DNA of 64,000 bases, taken from the IMG/VR virus record IMGVR_UViG_3300046542_000271, positions 48,422 through 112,421 of that record, one strand, 5' to 3'. A program made the translations under genes and the position numbers. The notes under the pieces were generated by a model. The model was not told the DNA's origin and did not search any database. It saw only the letters and a list, made by a program, of their open reading frames with translations. The DNA comes from a virus. This document shows positions 42,594 through 50,380 of the stretch, one piece after another (within the stretch, counting starts at the first letter, position 1; every line of letters begins with the position of its first letter).

Positions 42594-43445
42594 TTACGCT
42601 TCGATTGCTTCGCCAACCATCTTAGCGAGGCATTGGGTCAGCTCTTGCACACCGGTGACCACAACAGCCGCTGCCGATACAGTAGTAGCGAAACCGTAGA
42701 TCATGGTGGACAGGCCGGAAGCTGTAGCACCGGAGACATCACCGTCACCACTGCCTTCGATTTCCTTCTGGACGTGAACGATCAGCTCAGCCAGGCGAGT
42801 GGTCTTCTTGTCAATGCCTGCCCAGTCCACACGAGCGCAGCGCTGGTTCAGCAGGTTGACTTCACGGTAGATCGATTCGATCTCACCACCGTTGTCGATG
42901 ACGTCAGCCAGACGCGCCACGGTCTTGCCGTGGTTGCCGCAGTAGGCACGCAGGGCGTTGAAATCAGCCGCAGGCATAGGTTTGATCAGCGCTTCGAGCT
43001 GGCGAAGGCTGCTCTGGGCTTTCATGCGATCTGGATCACCGGCCAGTTGGGCCAGTTGTACACTTGCTGCACCGATGGTCTTCTCCAACGCTTCCACGTA
43101 GGTCAAGGCAGAAGCAAGAGACCGGATATAGTCTATGTACTTACCTTGAAATCCGAGAGGAATCGAGACGACTTTTTGCCCGATGCTGCGATAGCCTTCG
43201 GCATTAGCGTACTCGGTGAGTTTACCTGGGATGACAGTGACCGGCTTGAAGTTGCCGACTTTGGAGCTGGTGAGGAATGTCGCCGCACGACCAACGAACG
43301 CACTGAACTGCGAACGGGCGTCGTCGATGAAGGCCATCACTTTACTTTCTTGTGAAAAGTTACTGGCGGTAGACATGAGATAGTCAACATTACTGTGCAT
43401 CTCACTGCTAACGAGTTCTTTAAGGAAGGCGTTTTCTTTGGACAC
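42594..43445 (-). CDS. Helical protein, unknown
   Basis: This 283-residue protein is mostly alpha-helical with a hydrophobic Ala/Val segment near the C-terminus (TMIYGFATTVSAAAVVVTGV). I chose GTG 43445 because GAGGGGAC lies 7-8 nt upstream, whereas an earlier start would overlap the divergent recombinase start. The pattern recalls internal virion or capsid-associated helical proteins, but no family is identified. Confidence 0.6.
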   Translation of the reverse strand: MSKENAFLKELVSSEMHSNVDYLMSTASNFSQESKVMAFIDDARSQFSAFVGRAATFLTSSKVGNFKPVTVIPGKLTEYANAEGYRSIGQKVVSIPLGFQGKYIDYIRSLASALTYVEALEKTIGAASVQLAQLAGDPDRMKAQSSLRQLEALIKPMPAADFNALRAYCGNHGKTVARLADVIDNGGEIESIYREVNLLNQRCARVDWAGIDKKTTRLAELIVHVQKEIEGSGDGDVSGATASGLSTMIYGFATTVSAAAVVVTGVQELTQCLAKMVGEAIEA

Positions 43446-43530
43446 GTTTTCGTCCCCTCGGTTGATTGGGTAGGGTGTATAAGTTCTGCACGGTCCGCTT
43501 ATCGTGCTACATATCAAACCGGAGCAATAT

Positions 43531-44970
43531 ATGTTTAAAGCCGCATGGAAGAAACCTGCTGCACCGTTCTATCCCATGCCGAACACGGGAACCATTCTCG
43601 ACGTCTCGGCCGGTAACTGGGTCAAGGGTCATAAAGGCCAGATGATCCTGAACGGTGGCTTGGCACCTTTCTCCTGCATCGCTGCTTTGCCGAACATGTT
43701 CAAGTCCACTATCGCCGCCGGTTATGGCGGTGCTATGCTACGGGCTTTCTCGGCGAGTGTGATGCACGTACATGATACTGAGACGACCATCGTCCAGGAA
43801 CGTGTAGAACGTATCGTGCGACTGTCCATGGGCTTGCCTCTGCCTGGCTTCCCAGTACCTGAATCGCTGATCGCTAAAGACCGTATCTTCTTCACCTCGT
43901 CGGTCGACTACAACGGTACCGAGCTGTTCAACGTTCTGAAAGAATTCGCTAAGAAGCGTCTGAAAGAAGAACCGCGTGTACAGCTGGAACTGATCGACAC
44001 CGGCACCGGCAAGCCGTACGAGTACTTCGTACCGTTGCTCGAGTTCTGGGATTCCCTGTCCGGTCTCAAGGCTGAATCGGCCGTTGAAATGCTGGCAGAA
44101 GGTAGTGTCGGTACCTCCGAACTGAACATGTTGGCCATGCGTGTCAACAGCGGTAAATCGCAGATCGTCGAGCAAGCGCCAGACCTCACGGCGAAGCACG
44201 GTATCTATCTATTGAGCACGGCGCATGTTGGTCAACAGTACCAGCTCGATCCGCGCAAGCCGAACATCAAGACGCTCAACCACCTCAAAGGCGACGTGAA
44301 GCTAAAACGCGTGCCTGAGAACCTGAGCTTCCAGACCGGTAACTGTTATGCAATCACGCACTACACCCAAATGCAGGAAAAGGGTGTGGCCGAATTCCCG
44401 TACGAGCCTGGTGATGAAACCAAGCAAGCGGATCTGATCGAACTGAAGCTCACCAACATGCGTGGGAAGTACGGTCCGTCGGGTATTCCGCTGCCGATCA
44501 TCGTCAGTCAGAAGGAAGGTTGGCTGCCGTACATGTCCAACTTCATTTACCTCCTGCGCGAAGCTGGTCGTTATGGTTTGACAGGGAACGTTCAAAACTA
44601 CGCGTTGGCACTTTATCCCGACATGGCAATCCGTCGGACCAACGTACGCAAGAAGCTGCGCGAATCGTTTGCTGCTCAGCGCGCGGCGCAGATCCTTATG
44701 GAGATGCACTGGACATTCACGTACCGTACGGATATCGATGATTCCTATCACTGCGAACCAGAAGCACTGTACAACGAAATCAAGGCCATGGGCTACGATT
44801 GGGAACTGCTCTTGAACACTCGCTTCTGGCATACGACTGTCGAAGAAGGTGAGAAGGTGCCTTTCCTGTCTACCCTGGATATCCTCCGTATGCGGGTTGG
44901 TAAATACCACCCGTACTGGTACCCAAAATCACGTAAAGAAATGGGCTTGCCTGAAATCATCGCTGACTAA
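43531..44970 (+). CDS. UvsX/RecA-like recombinase
   Basis: This 479-residue protein looks like a RecA-family recombinase of the phage UvsX type. An atypical Walker A is at 54-60 (PNMFKST) after a GGLAPFS strand; T4 UvsX also has a non-canonical, FKS-type loop. A PLLEFWDSLSGLKAE segment fits Walker B, and YLLSTAHVGQQYQ fits the following strand. The long C-terminal half is helical. ATG 43531 has GGAG at 6-7 nt. In phiKZ a UvsX-like gene lies near an RNA polymerase beta piece, as here. Confidence 0.75.
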   Translation: MFKAAWKKPAAPFYPMPNTGTILDVSAGNWVKGHKGQMILNGGLAPFSCIAALPNMFKSTIAAGYGGAMLRAFSASVMHVHDTETTIVQERVERIVRLSMGLPLPGFPVPESLIAKDRIFFTSSVDYNGTELFNVLKEFAKKRLKEEPRVQLELIDTGTGKPYEYFVPLLEFWDSLSGLKAESAVEMLAEGSVGTSELNMLAMRVNSGKSQIVEQAPDLTAKHGIYLLSTAHVGQQYQLDPRKPNIKTLNHLKGDVKLKRVPENLSFQTGNCYAITHYTQMQEKGVAEFPYEPGDETKQADLIELKLTNMRGKYGPSGIPLPIIVSQKEGWLPYMSNFIYLLREAGRYGLTGNVQNYALALYPDMAIRRTNVRKKLRESFAAQRAAQILMEMHWTFTYRTDIDDSYHCEPEALYNEIKAMGYDWELLLNTRFWHTTVEEGEKVPFLSTLDILRMRVGKYHPYWYPKSRKEMGLPEIIAD

Positions 44971-45007
44971 GCGGTGCAGGTGAGTCATTCCACAAGGAAT
45001 TGCTGTC

Positions 45008-45277
45008 ATGACCCACCTGTCCCAAGAAGTTGAAGACCTGCTCAGTGAAAACAAGCAGGCACTCGGCGATGTGTTCCGTGCTACTTTCAGGAACACCCAC
45101 GGCGATGAAATGGTTTCGCTCAACAAGTACTTTCGTATCGAGCTGAGCAAAGCCCCGGTACCGACCCTCGACGAGCGTGAATGCTTGATCGATGATCTGA
45201 CACCGGCGCAGTGGCTGAAGTACTTCCAGGGTCATGTTCTTCCGACGCTGGTCCGCTTCAATCTCCCTTCGGCGTAA
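45008..45277 (+). CDS. Small unknown protein
   Basis: This 89-residue helical acidic protein follows the recombinase by 37 nt, with CAAGGAATT as its ribosome site. It has no recognised domain. Position suggests a recombination or polymerase accessory, but this is only context. Confidence 0.6.
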   Translation: MTHLSQEVEDLLSENKQALGDVFRATFRNTHGDEMVSLNKYFRIELSKAPVPTLDERECLIDDLTPAQWLKYFQGHVLPTLVRFNLPSA

Positions 45278-45297
45278 GTCGTTGCATCGTGACGTAT

Positions 45298-45321
45298 CGT
45301 GGCTGGCCAATGTCAGCCACG
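45298..45321 (+). promoter_or_regulatory. Intergenic hairpin before RNA polymerase piece
   Basis: CGTGGCTG pairs with CAGCCACG around an 8-nt loop, 34 nt before the GTG of the next gene. No T-run follows, so it may be a leader structure rather than a terminator. Confidence 0.4.
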
Positions 45322-45354
45322 TATATGCTGTAAGTGCAACCAAAGGGTGATCCC

Positions 45355-46101
45355 GTGAACGCTAAACGTGAGAAAGTAACCAAGTTCATCTTGGACAACA
45401 TCGCCAAGATTATTCCTGGCGACAAGACAAACCCTGACCTGCTTGCGGCTAAGTTCGCAGCCATGTCGGATAAGGACTTCGAAGCGTACATCCGTCGCCT
45501 GGGTCCAGCCGAAACTCCGGAAGAGATCAAGAACCGGGAGATGCTCCCGTTTTATGTTCCTAACCTCGGTAAGGCACGTATCTCCATCGCTCGTAACTTC
45601 CAACTGGTGCGCAGCCTCGGCAAGAGCCTGACTCACCGCTTGGTCATGACGGACGGTGCGACCGGTTTGCAATACGTAACACCTCACCCTTACCCGGTGC
45701 TTGACCTGCCCGTGCGTCGTCAGGCGCAGACAGTCGTCAAGAAGCGTTCGATCCCTGAACACAACCAGCGTATCGACGACCTCACCAACCAACCGACCAG
45801 CCAATCCAAGGGTAGCCGTGTCTCGGCGCCTGAACTCAGCTCGTTGTCTTCTCGTGGCCTTGACCGGACCATCATGGAGAAGATCAAAGTGCGGGGTGGT
45901 GACGAAGCCGCTTATCGTGAGATGCGTCGTCAGTTGGTGGAGAACGGCGAATGTACGCTGGAACAAGTGTCGGGTCTGGGTAATGCCAAATCCATCGACA
46001 CTATGTCCGTGTTCTTCAACTGCATGCACCTGGGTAACAACCTGAAACCTGGCACGCCTGTCCCTGAGGATGCATTTGCTCCGGGCACGGCTAAACCGTA
46101 A
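45355..46101 (+). CDS. RNA polymerase beta-subunit C-terminal-like piece
   Basis: This 248-residue protein shows the pattern of the C-terminal end of bacterial RNA polymerase beta. From about residue 144 it has an NQP...K...R...PEL run, then a long helix region (RTIMEKIKVRGGD), and ends with SIDTMSVFFNCMHLGNNL, which parallels the E. coli stretch SFNVLLKEIRSLGINIEL. In phiKZ-type phages beta and beta-prime are split into several proteins, and one beta piece (gp149) lies near the UvsX gene. The GTG start has AAAGGG at 8 nt. The call is by pattern alignment, so confidence is moderate. Confidence 0.65.
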   Translation: MNAKREKVTKFILDNIAKIIPGDKTNPDLLAAKFAAMSDKDFEAYIRRLGPAETPEEIKNREMLPFYVPNLGKARISIARNFQLVRSLGKSLTHRLVMTDGATGLQYVTPHPYPVLDLPVRRQAQTVVKKRSIPEHNQRIDDLTNQPTSQSKGSRVSAPELSSLSSRGLDRTIMEKIKVRGGDEAAYREMRRQLVENGECTLEQVSGLGNAKSIDTMSVFFNCMHLGNNLKPGTPVPEDAFAPGTAKP

Positions 46102-46109
46102 GGACGTTT

Positions 46110-46595
46110 ATGCAAAAGCCCAATGACATCACTGTGGCCGATTCGATTCTCGCTCGTTTCACAGAACCATCCGGCAACGAAGGGTACATCCGTGCCGCTA
46201 AGCTGCTGTTGCTGATTCGCAGTATCGTCTGGCGTAACTCGATCACCACTGAAGCCGGTGGGATTCGTGTATGGAAGAAGCTCTCTGCCGAACAGTTCGA
46301 CATGGAGTGGATCATCGAGATGGTGAACGAATACGTTTACCTGATCGGCATGACTACCCTCCAGACGGATGTCGCTCAGCGTCAAGCAGAATCCATGGCG
46401 TGGCTGAAGAACGCCCAAGGCATTCCGAGTGAGAACAAGCAGTTGAGTCAAACTGCTGGAGAGATCCAAGACGGACTGGGCAAGAACCCTCTCCTGATGT
46501 TCCTCTACTCGCTGTCGATGGGACAGTACAACAAGCGTCTGTCTGACCTGGGCATTGAACGCATTCTGGCCGGACAGAAACCGAAGAAGACATAA
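46110..46595 (+). CDS. Unknown protein between polymerase piece and next gene
   Basis: This 161-residue helical soluble protein starts 8 nt after the polymerase stop with AAGGA as ribosome site. No motif is diagnostic. Its gene ends directly before the next start (TAAATG), so the two are co-translated. Confidence 0.6.
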   Translation: MQKPNDITVADSILARFTEPSGNEGYIRAAKLLLLIRSIVWRNSITTEAGGIRVWKKLSAEQFDMEWIIEMVNEYVYLIGMTTLQTDVAQRQAESMAWLKNAQGIPSENKQLSQTAGEIQDGLGKNPLLMFLYSLSMGQYNKRLSDLGIERILAGQKPKKT

Positions 46596-47411
46596 ATGGC
46601 CAATCAAAGAGCACTGATCGATATCGAGATGTTGCTTGATGTTCGCCACGCTACGGTCGTTCGCATGATGGGCGAAGAGGAAAAGGATGGGCTGGCAGAA
46701 GTGCTGGCCTCGACTGAGTACTACCGTTTCCGGCAACACGACAACTTCGAAAAAGCTACAGACGGCATGGTTACGTGGGATGCGTATCAGAAAGCGTTCG
46801 CTGAACGGAACGGTGATACTATTGCCTATGCGAAGATGACAGACTTTGTCTACCAGATTCGAATGGACATTAAGAAGGAGCTGCCAGCATTGGAGCGCGG
46901 TGTGGAGTTCGATGCATTGGACCTCTACATCAACTTCTATCCCTACGACGATCTAACGCAGGCTGAGCGGGACATCATCGTCAAGTGCATGCAGCATTAC
47001 ATGCCGCTGCCGACGCGTGTCTTTGGGGCGTACGTGCCCTGGAAGGATCTCACGGTGAAACGCTTCGAGCATCAGTTCGAGATGATCGCACTGTATGACG
47101 TCGAAGATTGGTTGAAGCACCACCAGCAAGAGTTGTTGCAGAATAAGATTCCCGAGAACGTGATCATGACCTCGCGCATTTCGCCGCTGGGTAAAGATCC
47201 TGTTCCCGAGAAAGGTGTCACTGACGTATTCGCGTGCCGCTCCGGCGTGTTACAAGAATGGGTATCCCTGATCCACGTTCCTACGTCTTGGGTGTGTTAC
47301 AACCAGGCTATGTTTCAGGCGATACATAATCGTCAATATTCAGAGCAAACTCGCCCTGATGGTCTTCACCCGGAACCAGCTCCACCTGGGGAAGAACTAC
47401 CCCTTCCGTAG
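46596..47411 (+). CDS. Unknown protein with Pro-rich tail
   Basis: This 271-residue protein begins at the ATG directly after the previous stop. It is mostly helical to about residue 230 and then becomes Pro- and Glu-rich. Its last 104 nt overlap the convergent gene at 47308. Not recognised. Confidence 0.6.
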   Translation: MANQRALIDIEMLLDVRHATVVRMMGEEEKDGLAEVLASTEYYRFRQHDNFEKATDGMVTWDAYQKAFAERNGDTIAYAKMTDFVYQIRMDIKKELPALERGVEFDALDLYINFYPYDDLTQAERDIIVKCMQHYMPLPTRVFGAYVPWKDLTVKRFEHQFEMIALYDVEDWLKHHQQELLQNKIPENVIMTSRISPLGKDPVPEKGVTDVFACRSGVLQEWVSLIHVPTSWVCYNQAMFQAIHNRQYSEQTRPDGLHPEPAPPGEELPLP

Positions 47412-47739
47412 GGTCGCGTCGACGTTGGACTGTTCCACCTTGGGTGAATGGATCCTTGCCGACCAAGCCGCGGAACTTGGCGTAGGCTTCAATGGCCACT
47501 CGTCCATCCTGTCTGCTGTCTTCCTGGATGTTCAGCTCACGCTGTGTAAGAGCCGAACGGTCCATGTCGCGCAGCAGGCTGGCGAGTTCCTTGTTGTCGC
47601 CAGAAATCTTCGCGCCGTGGTTGGTGAGGTCGCCCACCATCTGGTAGCGTAGGCGTTGCGTAAACTTTACAACTTCGCCGGGGTCCACGTCTCCCTGTTG
47701 GGCGACAAACACTTCACCTTCTAATACTTCACCAGACAT
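47308..47739 (-). CDS. Unknown acidic protein on opposite strand
   Basis: This 143-residue protein starts at ATG 47739 behind AGGAGAC and looks like a real, acidic, soluble protein. Its 3' end overlaps the 46596 gene convergently by 104 nt. No family is recognised. Both frames look coding, so the overlap is reported rather than resolved. Confidence 0.55.
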   Translation of the reverse strand: MSGEVLEGEVFVAQQGDVDPGEVVKFTQRLRYQMVGDLTNHGAKISGDNKELASLLRDMDRSALTQRELNIQEDSRQDGRVAIEAYAKFRGLVGKDPFTQGGTVQRRRDPTEGVVLPQVELVPGEDHQGEFALNIDDYVSPET

Positions 47740-47750
47740 GGCTGTCTCCT

Positions 47751-48251
47751 ATGCTAGATTTTATTTACAGTCTATTCGGCGTGGATAAATTCTTCCTGCC
47801 CGAACGATTACCTGATGACGATTGGGAACGCATGTTTCTCCTGGCGGAAGTCGCCACGTCTATAAAATTACCGCAACTTGGGAGCAAACACTTCGACGTC
47901 ACCTTGATGACGTACACAGACACCGTAAATGACCTGTTCTTCAGGTTAGACACGTTGTACTCCTGCATGCGATCTGAAACAGACACTCCTAACACCTGGA
48001 GAGCCCGTAGACGGAGCATGAGCGAAGTAACCATTGTGGACTACTATTACGATGTCCGTAGCGGTTACAGAGCACCTCAGGACGTTCTAGAGCTATTGCT
48101 GCAAAAGCTGTCAGTCATACATTACGAGTATGTAGACAAGTACACCGATCCACTGCATTCATACTCTATCTACATGAGAAAGAACTTCTCAGGGGTGGTG
48201 AGTGACGTGCTCTCTGTGCTCGAAACATCAATAACGATCCGCAACACCTAA
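47751..48251 (+). CDS. Unknown protein
   Basis: This 166-residue protein is tyrosine- and aspartate-rich and helical, with no membrane span or recognised motif. It starts divergently from the 47308 gene, 11 nt away, with a weak ribosome site. Confidence 0.55.
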   Translation: MLDFIYSLFGVDKFFLPERLPDDDWERMFLLAEVATSIKLPQLGSKHFDVTLMTYTDTVNDLFFRLDTLYSCMRSETDTPNTWRARRRSMSEVTIVDYYYDVRSGYRAPQDVLELLLQKLSVIHYEYVDKYTDPLHSYSIYMRKNFSGVVSDVLSVLETSITIRNT

Positions 48252-48302
48252 AACATCCTCTGTCCCTCCATCGAAAGTAAGTGGGACCTGCAACAGGATA
48301 CG

Positions 48303-48761
48303 ATGATGAGCGCCAAAACGTTTCGAACGATAGTCAACAACCCGGAGACTGGTAAAGACGATGTAGAGAACCTACTCGCTTTAATGTTTCGAGATATCCT
48401 CATGGCCCACTCCCCTAACGTCGACTCGCTCGACCGAAAGATGGAACGCTATTACCAAAAGGTGTACGGGGGTGATCGGCGGTTAGTGGCTCAGGAGAAG
48501 AATAACCTCTCCCGTGCCTTGACCCGTCCGTCCATCTCGTGGGAACGGTTGGAGACCTTGATCCAACTGTTGGGCTGTGACAAGTACGTTGTGCGCATCG
48601 ACATGCATTACGGCGAGAAGATTTACACCAGCGAGATCGAGGTTCGGAACCGTTACTCCGATCGTCGATTGCAACACGTCGCTGAATCCAATCGCAAACG
48701 TCGCAAACCCGCGAGTGAGAAACCGAAACCCGAAACACCAGAGGATCACGAAGATGAGTAA
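48303..48761 (+). CDS. Possible DNA-binding regulator
   Basis: This 152-residue protein has a helical N-terminus and a segment (LTRPSISWERLETLIQLLG) that resembles helix-turn-helix or Cro-like folds in phage regulators. It is followed by a strand pair (VVRIDMHYGEKIY) and a basic, Pro-rich C-terminus. DNA binding is a guess from this pattern. Its stop overlaps the NADAR-like gene by 8 nt, so they are coupled. Confidence 0.5.
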   Translation: MMSAKTFRTIVNNPETGKDDVENLLALMFRDILMAHSPNVDSLDRKMERYYQKVYGGDRRLVAQEKNNLSRALTRPSISWERLETLIQLLGCDKYVVRIDMHYGEKIYTSEIEVRNRYSDRRLQHVAESNRKRRKPASEKPKPETPEDHEDE

Positions 48762-49239
48762 GCAAGAAGTACCCGCCCACAGCCCTCTGGACGATGGCAT
48801 TACCCATATCGACGTTTACACCAAGGGTCGTACACGCTTGGGTAGACTTTTGACTAACCTGTCTGACCTTCCAGTCAATCACCCGACTTACGGGATGTTC
48901 CGTACAGCTGAAGGTCTGTGGTATTACCTGAAAACAGGTTGCAAACACGAATCGCTCAGAGCCATGTCTGGTTTCGATGCGAAGAAGTTTGGCAACACAC
49001 TCGAGGTGGTGTGGAAGCAAGACTTCAAGGAGCAGTTCCTTGTAGGCGTTCGCGCCAAGGTCATGGACAATGAAGAGTTGAAAGAACTGTTGCGTGGTTC
49101 TGATCTCCCCTTCGCCCATTACTACTTTTACGGATCTCCGTACGCTGATAACCCGCCGAAAGTTGTCTACCCGCGTGACAGCGATTGGCAGATGGAGTTC
49201 TTCGAAGAACTTCGTAAAGAGCTGAAGCAACAAGCATAA
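48754..49239 (+). CDS. NADAR/YbiA-like protein
   Basis: This 161-residue protein resembles the NADAR (YbiA) family, which includes N-glycosidases that act on ADP-ribose-like and riboflavin-pathway metabolites and, in some systems, remove ADP-ribose from DNA. Visible features are GRLLTNLS, a YGMFRTAEGLWYYLKTG stretch with E53 and LK, and later FGNTLEVVWKQDFKEQ. If active it could undo host ADP-ribosylation during infection, which is inference. The gene overlaps its upstream partner and ends at a strong terminator. Confidence 0.65.
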   Translation: MSKQEVPAHSPLDDGITHIDVYTKGRTRLGRLLTNLSDLPVNHPTYGMFRTAEGLWYYLKTGCKHESLRAMSGFDAKKFGNTLEVVWKQDFKEQFLVGVRAKVMDNEELKELLRGSDLPFAHYYFYGSPYADNPPKVVYPRDSDWQMEFFEELRKELKQQA

Positions 49240-49244
49240 TCATG

Positions 49245-49285
49245 GCCGGGGAGTAATCCCCGGCTTTATGCACTTTCTTTTTTTT
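49245..49285 (+). terminator. Strong intrinsic terminator
   Basis: An 8-bp stem (GCCGGGGA with TCCCCGGC) and 4-nt loop is followed by TTTATGC and a T-run at 49278-49285. Confidence 0.85.
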
Positions 49286-49317
49286 GCGAATGTTGTGTAA
49301 ACAACGCGAGGTTTATC

Positions 49318-50343
49318 ATGACAACTGGTCGCTTAGCAAATTCGATCTTCCAAGGGCGTCCCTCCGACAAGCTCTTGGTTAAAGATACGTACGAGGTCAC
49401 GAACACCGAGACCCGTAACAGTGTGTTTGAAACCACCAAGGGGATCTACTCGGATGCCATTGATGGATTGAAGGGCAACACCAGTTCTCCCCGTGAGTTG
49501 ACGGAGCTTGTACTGGGTGCTAAGAACGGCAACCTCACCAAGATGGAGATGGTGGAGAAAGCCCTCGGTACCATGGGTTCTTCCCTCCCAAGCCTTTTGG
49601 GGCAAGTGGGTGGTACGCTCGCTAACGTCCTAGGAGACACGTTAGGCGAATCAGGCTACGGTGACATCGCTCAACTCGGCAAACTCCTCTACGGTGCCGC
49701 TCCGACCTTCATCAAGGGTGCTGACGTCGATGATGCCGACTCCCTGATCCGATTCGTAGGAGAGCTCACCGGTAAGGGCGATCTGATGGAGTTCGTCAAC
49801 TTAGGAGCCGAGGCTGGTATCCTAAGTGGCATCGCTAAGCAGCTGGTCCGTTACGGGGTCGGTGACTTGGTCGATGACGTGGCCGAGATGGCTCACGATG
49901 AATCCGTCAAGAACGCTATCTTCCGTGCCATCATTGAAAACGCCATCAACACCTCTGACCTGAAGAGTGTGAACAAGGCACTGGATAAGTTGGGGGCTGA
50001 CGGTCTGTTGGCTGAGCGTCCTAACGCTATCGCAGAAATCCTGGCAGGCTACAAGTTCCCGGAAGACTTCGACATGCGGTTGGCTGCTGCTGAGCGAGTC
50101 AAGTTGATCAGCACCTTGGCAAGGATCTCCATCTATTGGAGTACCAAGTTGCGTAATGGCGTGGCTATCCCCGACTACAAGAACTGGGTGGCCTTGGGGA
50201 CTGATGCCAAAGTCTTGATGATGATGGCTGAACCTGAGCGTACCATGGCGATCAGCTGTGGAGCGATCCGTCCCATGAACGTTGCAGGTGTTCAGGCTGA
50301 GTTGTATCCGGCGGGTTACGTCGTCAACAAAAGTAACGCATAG
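49318..50343 (+). CDS. Structural or internal protein, unknown
   Basis: This 341-residue protein is helical, rich in Gly, Ala and Leu, with a flexible N-terminus. It has no signal peptide or clear membrane span. It stands alone between two terminators and faces the convergent structural gene. An internal virion role is possible. Not recognised. Confidence 0.6.
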   Translation: MTTGRLANSIFQGRPSDKLLVKDTYEVTNTETRNSVFETTKGIYSDAIDGLKGNTSSPRELTELVLGAKNGNLTKMEMVEKALGTMGSSLPSLLGQVGGTLANVLGDTLGESGYGDIAQLGKLLYGAAPTFIKGADVDDADSLIRFVGELTGKGDLMEFVNLGAEAGILSGIAKQLVRYGVGDLVDDVAEMAHDESVKNAIFRAIIENAINTSDLKSVNKALDKLGADGLLAERPNAIAEILAGYKFPEDFDMRLAAAERVKLISTLARISIYWSTKLRNGVAIPDYKNWVALGTDAKVLMMMAEPERTMAISCGAIRPMNVAGVQAELYPAGYVVNKSNA

Positions 50344-50344
50344 G

Positions 50345-50377
50345 GCATAGAGGCGGGGATTGTCCCCGCCTCTATGC
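50345..50377. terminator. Bidirectional hairpin
   Basis: A perfect 15-bp stem (GCATAGAGGCGGGGA with TCCCCGCCTCTATGC) and 3-nt loop lies between converging genes. Confidence 0.9.
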
Positions 50378-50380
50378 TGT

